The notes: generated from the letters alone by a model not told the origin. 6,916 nucleotides of DNA from Spirochaetaceae bacterium (GCA_031267955.1 JAIRYB010000123.1:1-6916); one strand, 5' to 3'; shown: positions 1 to 6,581, counted from the first letter of the stretch. Translations and numbers: made by a program.

Positions 1-355
1 AACACAGAAATCATATACGTTTTGAGCTTTTTCTATGGCGGCTTTTGCTATATTTTCATCAGGAGATAATTCTTCGGGATAGCGAGATGCAACCGCAAAG
101 GGAGTCAAATGCGCACATAACCTCAATAGCATCAAACGAAGTGTCAATTTGTTTGCACATAGTACAGACTACTTTCAAATCATGTATCCTTGGATACACC
201 GTATCATGGTAAAGAAGGAACCCTGTTAACGACTTTTCCGCACATTGTTGGCAGAGATAACTCGCTATCTCAATCTGCGTCGGATGTAAATCTTCAAATA
301 AATGCCGCGCTGATATTAAATCATTGTACGCATAGCGAAACCATTATTTTACCAT
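1..355 (-). pseudogene. Decayed HEPN-domain protein (frameshift plus early stop), 3' end beyond window
   Basis: Reading leftwards from the ATG at 355-353, the frame gives MVK, a TAA stop at 346-344, then a clear HEPN-like sequence: WFRYAYNDLISARHLF, then QQCAEKSLTGFL, then RIHDLKVV. At 122-121 there is one extra base (CC on the plus strand). Removing it joins ...FDAIE to LCAHLTPFAVASRYPEE and a helix ending YDFCV at the window edge. About 118 residues are visible, close to the usual 120-140 for small HEPN proteins. HEPN proteins of this type often act as RNase toxins paired with a minimal nucleotidyltransferase (MNT) antitoxin. No MNT gene is visible upstream; a partner could lie off the left edge. 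No Shine-Dalgarno precedes the ATG. The segment is about 40% GC, far below its neighbours, which suggests transfer. The family call rests on motif recognition. The lesions are read directly from the sequence, although sequencing error cannot be excluded for the single-base shift. Confidence 0.8.
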
Positions 356-366
356 GGGGGCGCAGG

Positions 367-379
367 GGTGCCAGGCACC
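367..379. repeat. 13-base palindrome GGTGCC-A-GGCACC, REP-like candidate
   Basis: The sequence GGTGCCAGGCACC is a perfect 6-bp inverted repeat around one central base. It is loosely framed by CGCA (361-364) and TGCG (385-388), which could extend the stem. It lies between the end of the phosphorylase gene and the first codon of the HEPN pseudogene, on the AT-rich/GC-rich boundary. Short GC palindromes of this kind are often dispersed genomic repeats, but I see only one copy here, so the repeat status is inferred. With no T-tract beside it, it is a poor terminator candidate. Confidence 0.4.
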
Positions 380-417
380 AAATTTGCGGACCCGGCCTTC
401 CAACCAAACCCGCGTTG

Positions 418-1767
418 TCAAAACAAGGCGGCGGCAGAGGCCGCGCAAAGCCCGCCTTCACGGGCGGCGATTTCCTTTAATACCAGGCGGCGCGGGGGCG
501 GGGGGGCATCAGAATATTCCACCGCTTCCCGGAGCCGGGGCAGGGCGGCGGCGAGGCCCGCGTCACCGGCGGCCCATACGGTCATGACGGTGTCGCCGGG
601 TTTTACGGCGTCGCCCCGTTTGCGGTGGAACTCGATGCCCGCCACGGGGCTTACCGCGTCTTCGGTGTGGTTCCTGCCCACCCCCAGATCGACGCCGGCC
701 CGGCCCACCTTTCCCGCGTCAATACGGCTGATAAAGCCCCCGGAGCCAGCCTTGACAACGGCGCGGTATTCCGACCTGTACCTGCCCCGCATTTCCAAAA
801 GTTTTTCCGCGTTCCCGCCCTGGCTTTCAACATTGGCGAGGAACAGTTCGCGGGGCCTGCCGCCGGCAAGGCACGCTTCGCAGAGGGCGCGGCCCCCGGC
901 GGCGTCCCCCGCTTTGCCCCCCAGGACCGCCATGCGCGCGGCAAGTTCCAGGGTCACTTCCATAAGGTCCGCCGGCCCCTTCCCCTCAAGGCAGTCAAGG
1001 CTTTCTTCCACCTCAAGGAAATTGCCGGTCATGGTTCCCAGCGGCTCGTCCATGTCCGTAAGCAGGGCGCTTATCTTTTTCCCCATGGCCGTGCCGGTAT
1101 CCGCAAGGGACCGGGCAAGCGCTTCGGCGTCTTCGATCTTTTTCATAAAAGCGCCGGAACCGAACTTTACATCGAAGACCAGGGCGTCCGCGCCTTCCGC
1201 GGCTTTCTTGGAGAGGATGCTCGCGGTAATAAGCGGCACTGATTCTACCGTGGCGCTTACGTCCCGCAGAGCGTAGAGGAGCCTGTCGGCGGGGACTATG
1301 TCCCTGGTCTGGCTTGTCATGGCAAAGCCGTCCCTGGCAAGGATACGGCGGAATTCTTCCGCGCCAAGGTTCACGCGGTAACCGGGAATGGATTCCAGTT
1401 TGTCCAGAGTGCCGCCGGTATTCCCCAGGGCGCGGCCCGACATCATCGGGTCCCGCAGGCCCAGGGCCGCGGCGAGCGGCGCGAGGATAAGGCTGGTCTT
1501 GTCCCCTACCCCGCCTGTCGAATGCTTGTCCACAAAGGGGCCTTCTATGCCCGAAAGGTCCATCACCGCGCCGGAACCGAGCATGGCGCCGGTAAGCGCC
1601 GCGGTTTCCCCCGGCGTCATGCCTTTGAAAAAAACCGCCATGGCCCAGGCGGAGATCTGGTAATCGGGGATCTCGCCCGCCACATAACCGCGTACCAGAA
1701 ATTCTATCGCTTCCCGCGAAAGTTCCTTCCCGTCCCTTTTGTCCATGATAATATCAACCGCGCGCAT
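418..1767 (-). CDS. deoA: Thymidine / pyrimidine-nucleoside phosphorylase
   Basis: This cytoplasmic salvage enzyme reversibly splits thymidine, deoxyuridine or uridine with phosphate into the free base and (deoxy)ribose-1-phosphate. The 449-residue protein is complete. It has an N-terminal helical domain (about 1-65), the phosphate loop KHSTGGVGD at 81-89 including the catalytic-type H82, and the family signature SGRALGNTGGTLDKLE at 110-125. Base-binding residues R168 (YALRD), S183 and K187 (TASILSKK) are present, and a PYNP C-terminal domain spans about 345-420. The position after LG in the signature is Asn116, where His is commoner; this is not the catalytic His. A Pro/Ala-rich tail (about 422-449) adds some 15 residues compared with Bacillus PyNP. 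The start is supported by AGGAGG five bases upstream. It is divergent from tldD. Sequence alone does not separate DeoA (thymidine-specific) from Pdp (broad specificity), so the symbol is a family-level choice. Confidence 0.95.
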   Translation of the reverse strand: MRAVDIIMDKRDGKELSREAIEFLVRGYVAGEIPDYQISAWAMAVFFKGMTPGETAALTGAMLGSGAVMDLSGIEGPFVDKHSTGGVGDKTSLILAPLAAALGLRDPMMSGRALGNTGGTLDKLESIPGYRVNLGAEEFRRILARDGFAMTSQTRDIVPADRLLYALRDVSATVESVPLITASILSKKAAEGADALVFDVKFGSGAFMKKIEDAEALARSLADTGTAMGKKISALLTDMDEPLGTMTGNFLEVEESLDCLEGKGPADLMEVTLELAARMAVLGGKAGDAAGGRALCEACLAGGRPRELFLANVESQGGNAEKLLEMRGRYRSEYRAVVKAGSGGFISRIDAGKVGRAGVDLGVGRNHTEDAVSPVAGIEFHRKRGDAVKPGDTVMTVWAAGDAGLAAALPRLREAVEYSDAPPPPRRLVLKEIAAREGGLCAASAAALF

Positions 1768-1772
1768 TCTTT

Positions 1773-1778
1773 CCTCCT
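1773..1778 (-). promoter_or_regulatory. Shine-Dalgarno of the pyrimidine phosphorylase gene
   Basis: AGGAGG on the minus strand lies five bases before the ATG at 1767-1765. It is a perfect anti-16S match and fixes that start. Confidence 0.85.
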
Positions 1779-1821
1779 GTTATAACGAAACAAAAATTCA
1801 ACTACAGAGCCGGTTTTCTCC

Positions 1822-1839
1822 GCGCCGGCGGGCCGGCGC
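1822..1839. other. GC-rich hairpin in the divergent intergenic region
   Basis: GCGCCGG (1822-1828) and CCGGCGC (1833-1839) form a perfect 7-bp stem with a 4-base loop. It lies about 55 bases upstream of the phosphorylase start, so it would be in that gene's leader if transcription begins further right. The segment 1825-1829 (CCGGC) could instead pair with GCCGG at 1809-1813, which would exclude the first stem. No T-tract follows closely on either strand, so an ordinary terminator is unlikely. Confidence 0.4.
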
Positions 1840-1853
1840 ATGGATGGGGGGTA

Positions 1854-1976
1854 GGCCAAGACTTGCCGCCGCGCGGCGGATGTTTTAAATCCCGCGCCGA
1901 TCCGGCAAGGCTGGGCCGCAGGGGGGCCGGACCCCGCCTCCCCGTCCTGCCGGCGCTCTCCGGTAATAGGCCCCCC
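1854..1976. other. Highly structured non-coding segment, candidate RNA element
   Basis: Two nested folds can be drawn with Watson-Crick pairs only. The first is a long interrupted hairpin: GGCC 1854-1857 with 1914-1917, CTTGCCG 1862-1868 with CGGCAAG 1903-1909, and GCGCGG 1871-1876 with CCGCGC 1892-1897, closing a 15-base loop. The second is a three-way junction: GGGGGGCC 1921-1928 with GGCCCCCC 1969-1976, enclosing GGAC/GTCC (1929-1932, 1944-1947) and CCGG/CCGG (1950-1953, 1960-1963). It matches no riboswitch or RNA family I recognise, and perfect pairing leaves the strand undecided. High GC raises the chance of accidental stems. The rest of the 345-base gap (1768-2112) has no convincing gene: the open frame at 1863-2120 encodes Pro/Arg/Gly-rich sequence with no recognisable domain. 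Confidence 0.35.
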
Positions 1977-2062
1977 TCCCTGGCTGCATTTTTACTGTTT
2001 GCCGGACCTTTAACGCCCCTGCTGATTACGGCCTTTCACCGGTCCGTGCTGCGCCGCGTCCC

Positions 2063-2091
2063 TTGCGCAGGAGGCCCTCTAACACTATACT
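2063..2091 (+). promoter_or_regulatory. Putative sigma70-type promoter of tldDE
   Basis: TTGCGC (2063-2068), a 17-base spacer and TATACT (2086-2091) precede tldD. The -10 box matches five of six consensus positions and the -35 only three of six. A start near 2098 would give a leader of about 15 bases, just holding the ribosome site GAGGA (2100-2104) eight bases before the ATG. Confidence 0.45.
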
Positions 2092-2112
2092 GCTTATCAG
2101 AGGAAGACGCAA
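2084..2112 (-). promoter_or_regulatory. Putative opposing promoter reading toward the phosphorylase gene
   Basis: On the minus strand TTGCGT (2112-2107), a 17-base spacer and TATAGT (2089-2084) mirror the plus-strand promoter and share its central bases. Transcription from it would give the phosphorylase gene a leader of about 310 bases that includes the structured segment 1822-1976. The -35 match is weak (three of six), so this is a candidate only. Confidence 0.3.
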
Positions 2113-3498
2113 ATGCTTGATAAAACCGTGGTACACGCTGTTCTGGAGGCGGCCCTTGGCGCCGGGGGGGAATTCGCCGAACTTTTTGCGGAAAACAACG
2201 CGAAGAATTCTATTACGATGATAAACGGGGTAGTGGAAAAGGCCCAGGCGGGAATCGATTACGGGGCGGGCATCCGTATTTTTAACGGGCACAACGCGAT
2301 CTACGCTTACACTAACGATACTTCCCGCGAAGGCCTTATCAAAACCGCGCTTGTTGCCGCGGGGGCGCTCGGGAGTACGGCGAAAACGCAGGTTAAAACT
2401 TTGAAAGGCATTGCTGTCGAGCAGATACACAAGTACAAAATACTGCCCGGCCAGTTACGGAAAAACAGTATTACTGCTATGATGAAAGAAGCGCACAGGG
2501 CGGCTTCTGAGTACAGCCCCCTTGTTACCCAAACCTGGGCTTCATACATGGATTCGATCCAGGACGTGCTTATCGCCAATTCGGACGGGCTCTGGGCCGA
2601 GGACCGGCGGGTGCGTACCCGTTTTGGCTTTAACGCGGTAGCCTCTAACGACAGCGAAAAGCAGGAGGCTTTTTTCGGCCCGGGGAGGCTTGCGGGGCTG
2701 GAATTTTACGACGGCCTTGACTTTTCCCGTCTGGGCAGGGAAACCGCCTGTATCGCCGTGACCATGCTCGGGGCGGCTTTCTGCCCGTCGGGAAAGATGC
2801 CCGTGGTGATCGACAACGGCTTTGGCGGGGTGATACTTCACGAGGCCTGCGTCCACGGGCTGGAGGCGACCAGCGTGGCCAAAAACGCGTCGGTGTTCTG
2901 CGGGAAGCTGGGGCGGAAGATCGCCGGCGATATTGTTACGGCGGTGGACGACGGCACCATGCCCAACGAATGGGGGTCCGTCAACATTGACGACGAGGGG
3001 AGCAAAACAAGACGGAACGTGCTTATAGAAAACGGGATACTCAAGGGCTACCTTGTGGACAGGCTTAACGGCATCAAGATGGGCATGGCCCCTACCGGAT
3101 CTTCCCGGCGGGAATCCTACCGTTTCGCCCCAACCTCACGTATGACCAACACCTTTTTCGCCCCGGGAAAAGACGCGCAGGAAGATATCATCGCCGCTAC
3201 GGAGTACGGTTTGTACGCGAAGAAGATGGGCGGCGGCTCGGTGAATCCGGCCACCGCCGAGTTCAACTTCGCGGTTACCGAGGGCTACCTGATCCGCAAC
3301 GGGAAAATAGCGGAACCGGTACGCGGGGCCACCCTTATCGGGAAGGGCGACGAGGTGCTGATGAATATCGACCGCGTTTCGGACAACTTTGCCATGGAGC
3401 AGGGAATGTGCGGATCGGAAAGCGGTTCGGTGCCTACCAATGTGGGGCAGCCCATGATCCGCGTAAAAGAACTTGTTGTAGGCGGGAGGAACGAATAA
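2113..3498 (+). CDS. tldD: TldD family metalloprotease subunit
   Basis: This is the catalytic subunit of the TldD/TldE zinc protease, which in characterised bacteria degrades unfolded peptides and trims leader peptides of some ribosomally made peptides (microcin B17) and the antitoxin CcdA. The 461-residue protein is near normal family length. The HExxxH zinc motif is HEACVH at 243-248 in the context GGVILHEACVHGLEATS, and the third ligand of the family is matched by C433 in GMCGSESGSVP near the C-terminus. The N-terminal domain carries the usual FAELF start and the GIDYGAGIRIF strand (about 47-57). No signal peptide is seen, so it is cytoplasmic. The start is supported by GAGGA eight bases upstream. 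Its stop overlaps the tldE start by one base. Val247 replaces the Gly seen in the common HEACGH form; it is a non-ligand position. Confidence 0.94.
   Translation: MLDKTVVHAVLEAALGAGGEFAELFAENNAKNSITMINGVVEKAQAGIDYGAGIRIFNGHNAIYAYTNDTSREGLIKTALVAAGALGSTAKTQVKTLKGIAVEQIHKYKILPGQLRKNSITAMMKEAHRAASEYSPLVTQTWASYMDSIQDVLIANSDGLWAEDRRVRTRFGFNAVASNDSEKQEAFFGPGRLAGLEFYDGLDFSRLGRETACIAVTMLGAAFCPSGKMPVVIDNGFGGVILHEACVHGLEATSVAKNASVFCGKLGRKIAGDIVTAVDDGTMPNEWGSVNIDDEGSKTRRNVLIENGILKGYLVDRLNGIKMGMAPTGSSRRESYRFAPTSRMTNTFFAPGKDAQEDIIAATEYGLYAKKMGGGSVNPATAEFNFAVTEGYLIRNGKIAEPVRGATLIGKGDEVLMNIDRVSDNFAMEQGMCGSESGSVPTNVGQPMIRVKELVVGGRNE
3485..3490 (+). promoter_or_regulatory. Shine-Dalgarno of tldE inside the tldD end
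   Basis: GGAGGA lies seven bases before the ATG at 3498-3500, which overlaps the tldD stop as TAATG. This favours that start over an in-frame upstream ATG at 3408, which would overlap tldD by 90 bases and add a Cys/Arg-rich extension that looks unlike the family. Confidence 0.8.
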
Positions 3499-4856
3499 TG
3501 GCACAGGGCGGACAGCGCGAAATAGAACAGTTTAAGGACAGGCTCTTCGCGGCGGCAAAACAAAAAGGTTTTACGGATTACGAGATATACTACGCGGGAA
3601 GTTCATCGTTTCAGGTAAAGGTCTTTGAAGGCGAGATACGGGAATATAAAAATTCAAGCGACGCGGGGCTTTCTTTCCGGGGAACATGGAAGGGCAAAAT
3701 GGGCTACGCCTTTACCGAGAGGATAGGCGACGACACGATTCCTTTCCTGCTTGACAACGCGGCGGAGAACGCGGAGATTATCGAGGACGCGGATGTGGAA
3801 GATCTGTACGCGGGCTCGCCCTCCTATCCCGCTGTAAAGCTCTACGACGAATCGCTTGAAAAGCCGACAAGCGGGGAAAAGATCGCCCTTGCGCTGAAAA
3901 TGGAAAGGGCCGCCCTGGAATACGACGGGCGGGTTGAGGCGGTGGATTTCTGCGGCGTCGAGACCGGGGAGTACGAATGCTATATCGCCAATTCCCTGGG
4001 CCTGGGCGTCTCGGAGCGGGGCAACAACGCCTTTGTTTTTTCCTTTCCCCGGGTCAGGGGGGCAGGCGGGCAGGTAAAGGTCCACGGGGATATACGGACG
4101 GAGAAAGACCTCCTCTCCTTTGACCCGGAGGCGTTCGGCAGAAAAACCGCGGAAAAGGCCCTTTCCTACCTGGGCGCGGAATCCGTCCCCGCCGGATCAT
4201 ACAAAACGATCCTGGACAGGGACGCCATGGGGGATCTTCTGGAAACATTTGTGCAGATATTCAGCGCGGAAAAAGCGCAGAAAGGGTTTTCCCTTTTAAA
4301 GGGCAGGCTCGGCGATAAAATCGCCGCCGGTATTGTAAGCATACGGGACGATCCCCTGCTGGACCAGCTTCCCGGCAGTGCGGCCTTTGACGGCGAGGGC
4401 GTGGCCGCAAAAAACAAATTTATTGTCGAGAACGGGGTGCTTAAAACCTTTTTGCATAACAGGAAAACCGCGAAAAAAGACGGGGTGGAGCCTACAGGCA
4501 ACGGTTTTAAATCGTCATTCAAAACAGCGGTGGATATAGCCCCCTCGAACTTCTACATTACCGCCGGGAATAAAAGCCGGGACGAACTTATCGCCGAAAT
4601 GGGGGACGGGCTTGTCATCACGAACCTTGAGGGGCTCCACTCCGGGGCGAATTCCGTATCCGGGGATTTTTCGCTTTCCGCCGAGGGCTTTCTGGCGGAA
4701 GGCGGCAGAATAACACGGCCCGTGGAACAGATCACCGTGGCGGGGAATTTTTTCAGCCTGCTTAAAGGCATTACCGCCGTCGCCTCCGATATCGAATTTA
4801 AGGGAAAGGTCAGTTCCCCCAGCGTACTGATAGGGGAACTCAGCGTAGCGGGGTAA
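3498..4856 (+). CDS. pmbA: TldE/PmbA family protease subunit
   Basis: This is the non-metal partner of TldD; together they form a heteromeric cavity protease in the cytoplasm. The 452-residue protein matches the usual PmbA length of about 450. The N-terminal strand region includes YEIYYAGSSSFQVKVFEGEI (28-47) and DAGLSFRGTWKGKMGYAFTE (55-74). The C-terminal domain has the family hallmark GLHSGANSVSGDFSLSAEG at 379-397 and an end resembling SPSVLIGELSVAG. No HExxxH occurs at the place equivalent to the TldD metal site (around 245-262), as expected for TldE. The start was chosen on the ribosome site and the one-base overlap with tldD, which implies translational coupling and near-equal production. 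It converges with the regulator gene ten bases downstream. Confidence 0.94.
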   Translation: MAQGGQREIEQFKDRLFAAAKQKGFTDYEIYYAGSSSFQVKVFEGEIREYKNSSDAGLSFRGTWKGKMGYAFTERIGDDTIPFLLDNAAENAEIIEDADVEDLYAGSPSYPAVKLYDESLEKPTSGEKIALALKMERAALEYDGRVEAVDFCGVETGEYECYIANSLGLGVSERGNNAFVFSFPRVRGAGGQVKVHGDIRTEKDLLSFDPEAFGRKTAEKALSYLGAESVPAGSYKTILDRDAMGDLLETFVQIFSAEKAQKGFSLLKGRLGDKIAAGIVSIRDDPLLDQLPGSAAFDGEGVAAKNKFIVENGVLKTFLHNRKTAKKDGVEPTGNGFKSSFKTAVDIAPSNFYITAGNKSRDELIAEMGDGLVITNLEGLHSGANSVSGDFSLSAEGFLAEGGRITRPVEQITVAGNFFSLLKGITAVASDIEFKGKVSSPSVLIGELSVAG

Positions 4857-4858
4857 GG

Positions 4859-4891
4859 CGCGGGCCCTAAATACCCCCGTAACGGCCCGCG
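4859..4891. terminator. Possible bidirectional terminator hairpin between convergent genes
   Basis: CGCGGGCC (4859-4866) and GGCCCGCG (4884-4891) form a perfect 8-bp stem with a 17-base loop. The loop holds the stop codon and last codons of the minus-strand regulator gene, and the left arm begins three bases after the tldE stop. There is no adjacent T-tract on either strand, so intrinsic termination is uncertain. It may instead protect the 3' ends of the mRNAs. Confidence 0.4.
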
Positions 4892-6525
4892 TGTTCCAGA
4901 AGTTTGTACGACAGGAGGAGGTACCACTGGTTATCGCAGTTGGCCGTATCCAGCCCGGCAATCTTCCGTATTTTTTCCAGCCGGTAGATAAGGGTACTCC
5001 GGTGTATGTTGAGTTCCTTGATAGTCTGCACAGGGCTCAGATTGTTCCGGAGATAGCTGTAAAACGTTTCATAATAAATGGTATTGTGTTTAAGATCGTA
5101 GTTTCTGAGGGAAAGAATCTCCGGCGCGCAGACCATGGTCGCGGGCAGTTCCCTCAGGCAGTTATCCAGAAGCAGAAATTCCTTTACATCCCCAAAATAA
5201 AACACGCGGCCTTGGGGATTGCGCCTCATCCCCAGAGACAGGGCGAATTCCGACTGTTTGTAATGCTCCCGGATCGCCGATGTCCCCGAAAAAACATCGC
5301 TGAATCCGGCTTTTAATTCCTGCTGTTCAAGAAAAGCGTCCAGAACATCGGCGAGCATGATCATCTTGTTCCCGAAATTTTTTCTTTCCCAGCCGGATTT
5401 CCTGTCAAGAGAAGCCGCGCTTTCCGGTTTCCCAAGCAGGGCCCTTTTCCGGGGCGCCGCGCCGGATTTCAGCGGGGCGGGGACAGTCCGGCGATCCTTT
5501 CCAAAATATTCCAGATTTATCAGTACCGCCGCGCCGCCCGAATATTCGAAGGCGCAGGAATCGGGAACTATTTCCCTGATTCTCGCACACAGAGTATGCG
5601 CCGGCAGAGCGGCTTCCGATTCAATCCCCGCGGCAGTTCCCGGCACCCTTACCCATATCAGTTTCTGATCCTTCTGCCAGTTGTATTCATTCATACGCTG
5701 ATCCAGAATATGGGCTTCCGCATGGCCCCCGATCAGGATATTTCTGAGCAATAAGGCCAGGGTTGTTACGTTCTCCTCCTCGCCCGCGGGCCCGCTTGCC
5801 GCGATCTGGATAGTATTGGCCAGGTGTTCCAGAAGCGCGCCGTCGCTGGGGGTGAATTTGCGGAAAAATTCCAGCACCATAAGCCGGTACTGGGTTTTGC
5901 CCTGCGATAAAATATTCGTGTATATACTGCGCAGCCCGCCGGTGTGGTGGGGGGAAGCAAAAACAGCGATCTGCCGGGAGGAGGATTCGCCGTAACTGGA
6001 CGCGCCGGCTAAATCAGCAAGCGATTCCCTGTCAAGGAGAAAAGCCGACGCGGAATCCTCCCCGGCCCCTGTATTGTAGATCACGGTGGAAAACTGTTTG
6101 TCATAGAGGACTATGGGATTATCGAAGATCCGGGTGCTTTGGTTGATCATCTCCTGTATGCCCCCGCCGGAAGTCAGAATGTCCCTGAGTTCCCCGTCCC
6201 ACTTTTCATATTCTGAGTAGATTTCCTGTACCGCGTCGTAGAGATCAAAAAGCGAAATATTCCGGAACACAAATACCGCGTCAAAAAAAGGCACAAAATC
6301 CTCAGCCGCGATCCCGATGTAAAGGAGAATCGAATGGATCTTCCGCGCGGGCTTTCCGTCTATCATTCCGTCTTCGGAAAGGTAAATCTGATCATCTTTC
6401 AGATTCTTGTAGTCCCGCAGAAACATAGGCCATTCCAGAGAAAGATCGCTGTTTTCCGCGCCGAATACCCCAAAGGTAAATTTACGCAGGAGTTTTTCAT
6501 AAAGAATACCCTGGCTTATCTTCAT
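4867..6525 (-). CDS. PucR/CdaR-type transcriptional regulator with C-terminal helix-turn-helix
   Basis: This is a cytoplasmic DNA-binding regulator of 552 residues. The C-terminal HTH of the PucR/CdaR type (HTH_30-like) spans about 485-545, with the core SPVQTIKELNIHRSTLIYRL at 497-516 and the typical GLD and LLLSYKLLEH that follow. Ahead of it a CdaR/GGDEF-like central domain (about 285-455) ends with AGFSDVFSGTSAIREHYKQ and an ALSLG helix. Residues 134-240 resemble a GAF-like sensor (DNPIVLYDKQFSTVIYN). The first 115 residues are a less familiar helical domain. A Pro/Ala/Lys/Ser-rich stretch (about 341-385) interrupts the central domain and looks like a linker insertion. The start is the ATG with GAGGGGA five bases upstream; an in-frame TTG at 6588 would add 21 residues but lacks a clear ribosome site. 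Family members answer to purines, sugar acids or amino acids; the effector here is unknown. Confidence 0.88.
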   Translation of the reverse strand: MKISQGILYEKLLRKFTFGVFGAENSDLSLEWPMFLRDYKNLKDDQIYLSEDGMIDGKPARKIHSILLYIGIAAEDFVPFFDAVFVFRNISLFDLYDAVQEIYSEYEKWDGELRDILTSGGGIQEMINQSTRIFDNPIVLYDKQFSTVIYNTGAGEDSASAFLLDRESLADLAGASSYGESSSRQIAVFASPHHTGGLRSIYTNILSQGKTQYRLMVLEFFRKFTPSDGALLEHLANTIQIAASGPAGEEENVTTLALLLRNILIGGHAEAHILDQRMNEYNWQKDQKLIWVRVPGTAAGIESEAALPAHTLCARIREIVPDSCAFEYSGGAAVLINLEYFGKDRRTVPAPLKSGAAPRKRALLGKPESAASLDRKSGWERKNFGNKMIMLADVLDAFLEQQELKAGFSDVFSGTSAIREHYKQSEFALSLGMRRNPQGRVFYFGDVKEFLLLDNCLRELPATMVCAPEILSLRNYDLKHNTIYYETFYSYLRNNLSPVQTIKELNIHRSTLIYRLEKIRKIAGLDTANCDNQWYLLLSYKLLEHAGRYGGI

Positions 6526-6530
6526 CAGAT

Positions 6531-6537
6531 TCCCCTC
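6531..6537 (-). promoter_or_regulatory. Shine-Dalgarno of the PucR-like regulator
   Basis: GAGGGGA on the minus strand lies five bases before the ATG at 6525-6523. It decides for this start rather than the in-frame TTG 63 bases upstream. Confidence 0.75.
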
Positions 6538-6560
6538 ATTGGCCTTGATAATCCGGCTGG

Positions 6561-6581
6561 GGGAGAAACCCGCCGTCTCCC
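6561..6581 (-). other. Small leader hairpin upstream of the regulator
   Basis: GGGAGA (6561-6566) and TCTCCC (6576-6581) form a 6-bp stem with a 9-base loop between the TPR gene end and the regulator start. No T-tract follows. If transcribed it would sit in the 5' leader about 35 bases before the start codon; its role is unknown. Confidence 0.25.

Noticed and set aside
361..417. Terminator for the phosphorylase gene at the palindrome
   Set aside because: The stem is short, is about 40 bases past the stop, and has no T-tract on the minus strand.
368..1276. A 302-codon open frame on the plus strand, and another at 625-1242, opposite the phosphorylase gene
   Set aside because: Both are antisense to a complete, motif-rich deoA. 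They encode Ser/Arg/Pro-rich sequence with no domain, as expected from high-GC third positions.
1408..1440. Possible loss of the catalytic His in the phosphorylase signature (Asn116)
   Set aside because: The catalytic-type His is H82 in KHSTGG and is present. Position 116 is a variable position of the signature pattern.
1779..1784. TATAAC on the minus strand as a -10 box for deoA
   Set aside because: Transcription would start inside the ribosome-binding site, and no -35 lies at suitable distance. It is part of the 8-base palindrome GTTATAAC.
1863..2120. An 85-codon open frame on the plus strand in the intergenic region
   Set aside because: It has no ribosome site and no recognisable domain, it is Pro/Arg/Gly-rich, and it runs over the promoter and the start of tldD.
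3408..3497. In-frame upstream start that would extend tldE by 30 residues
   Set aside because: The extension lies inside tldD and is unlike PmbA N-termini. The ATG at 3498 has a good ribosome site.
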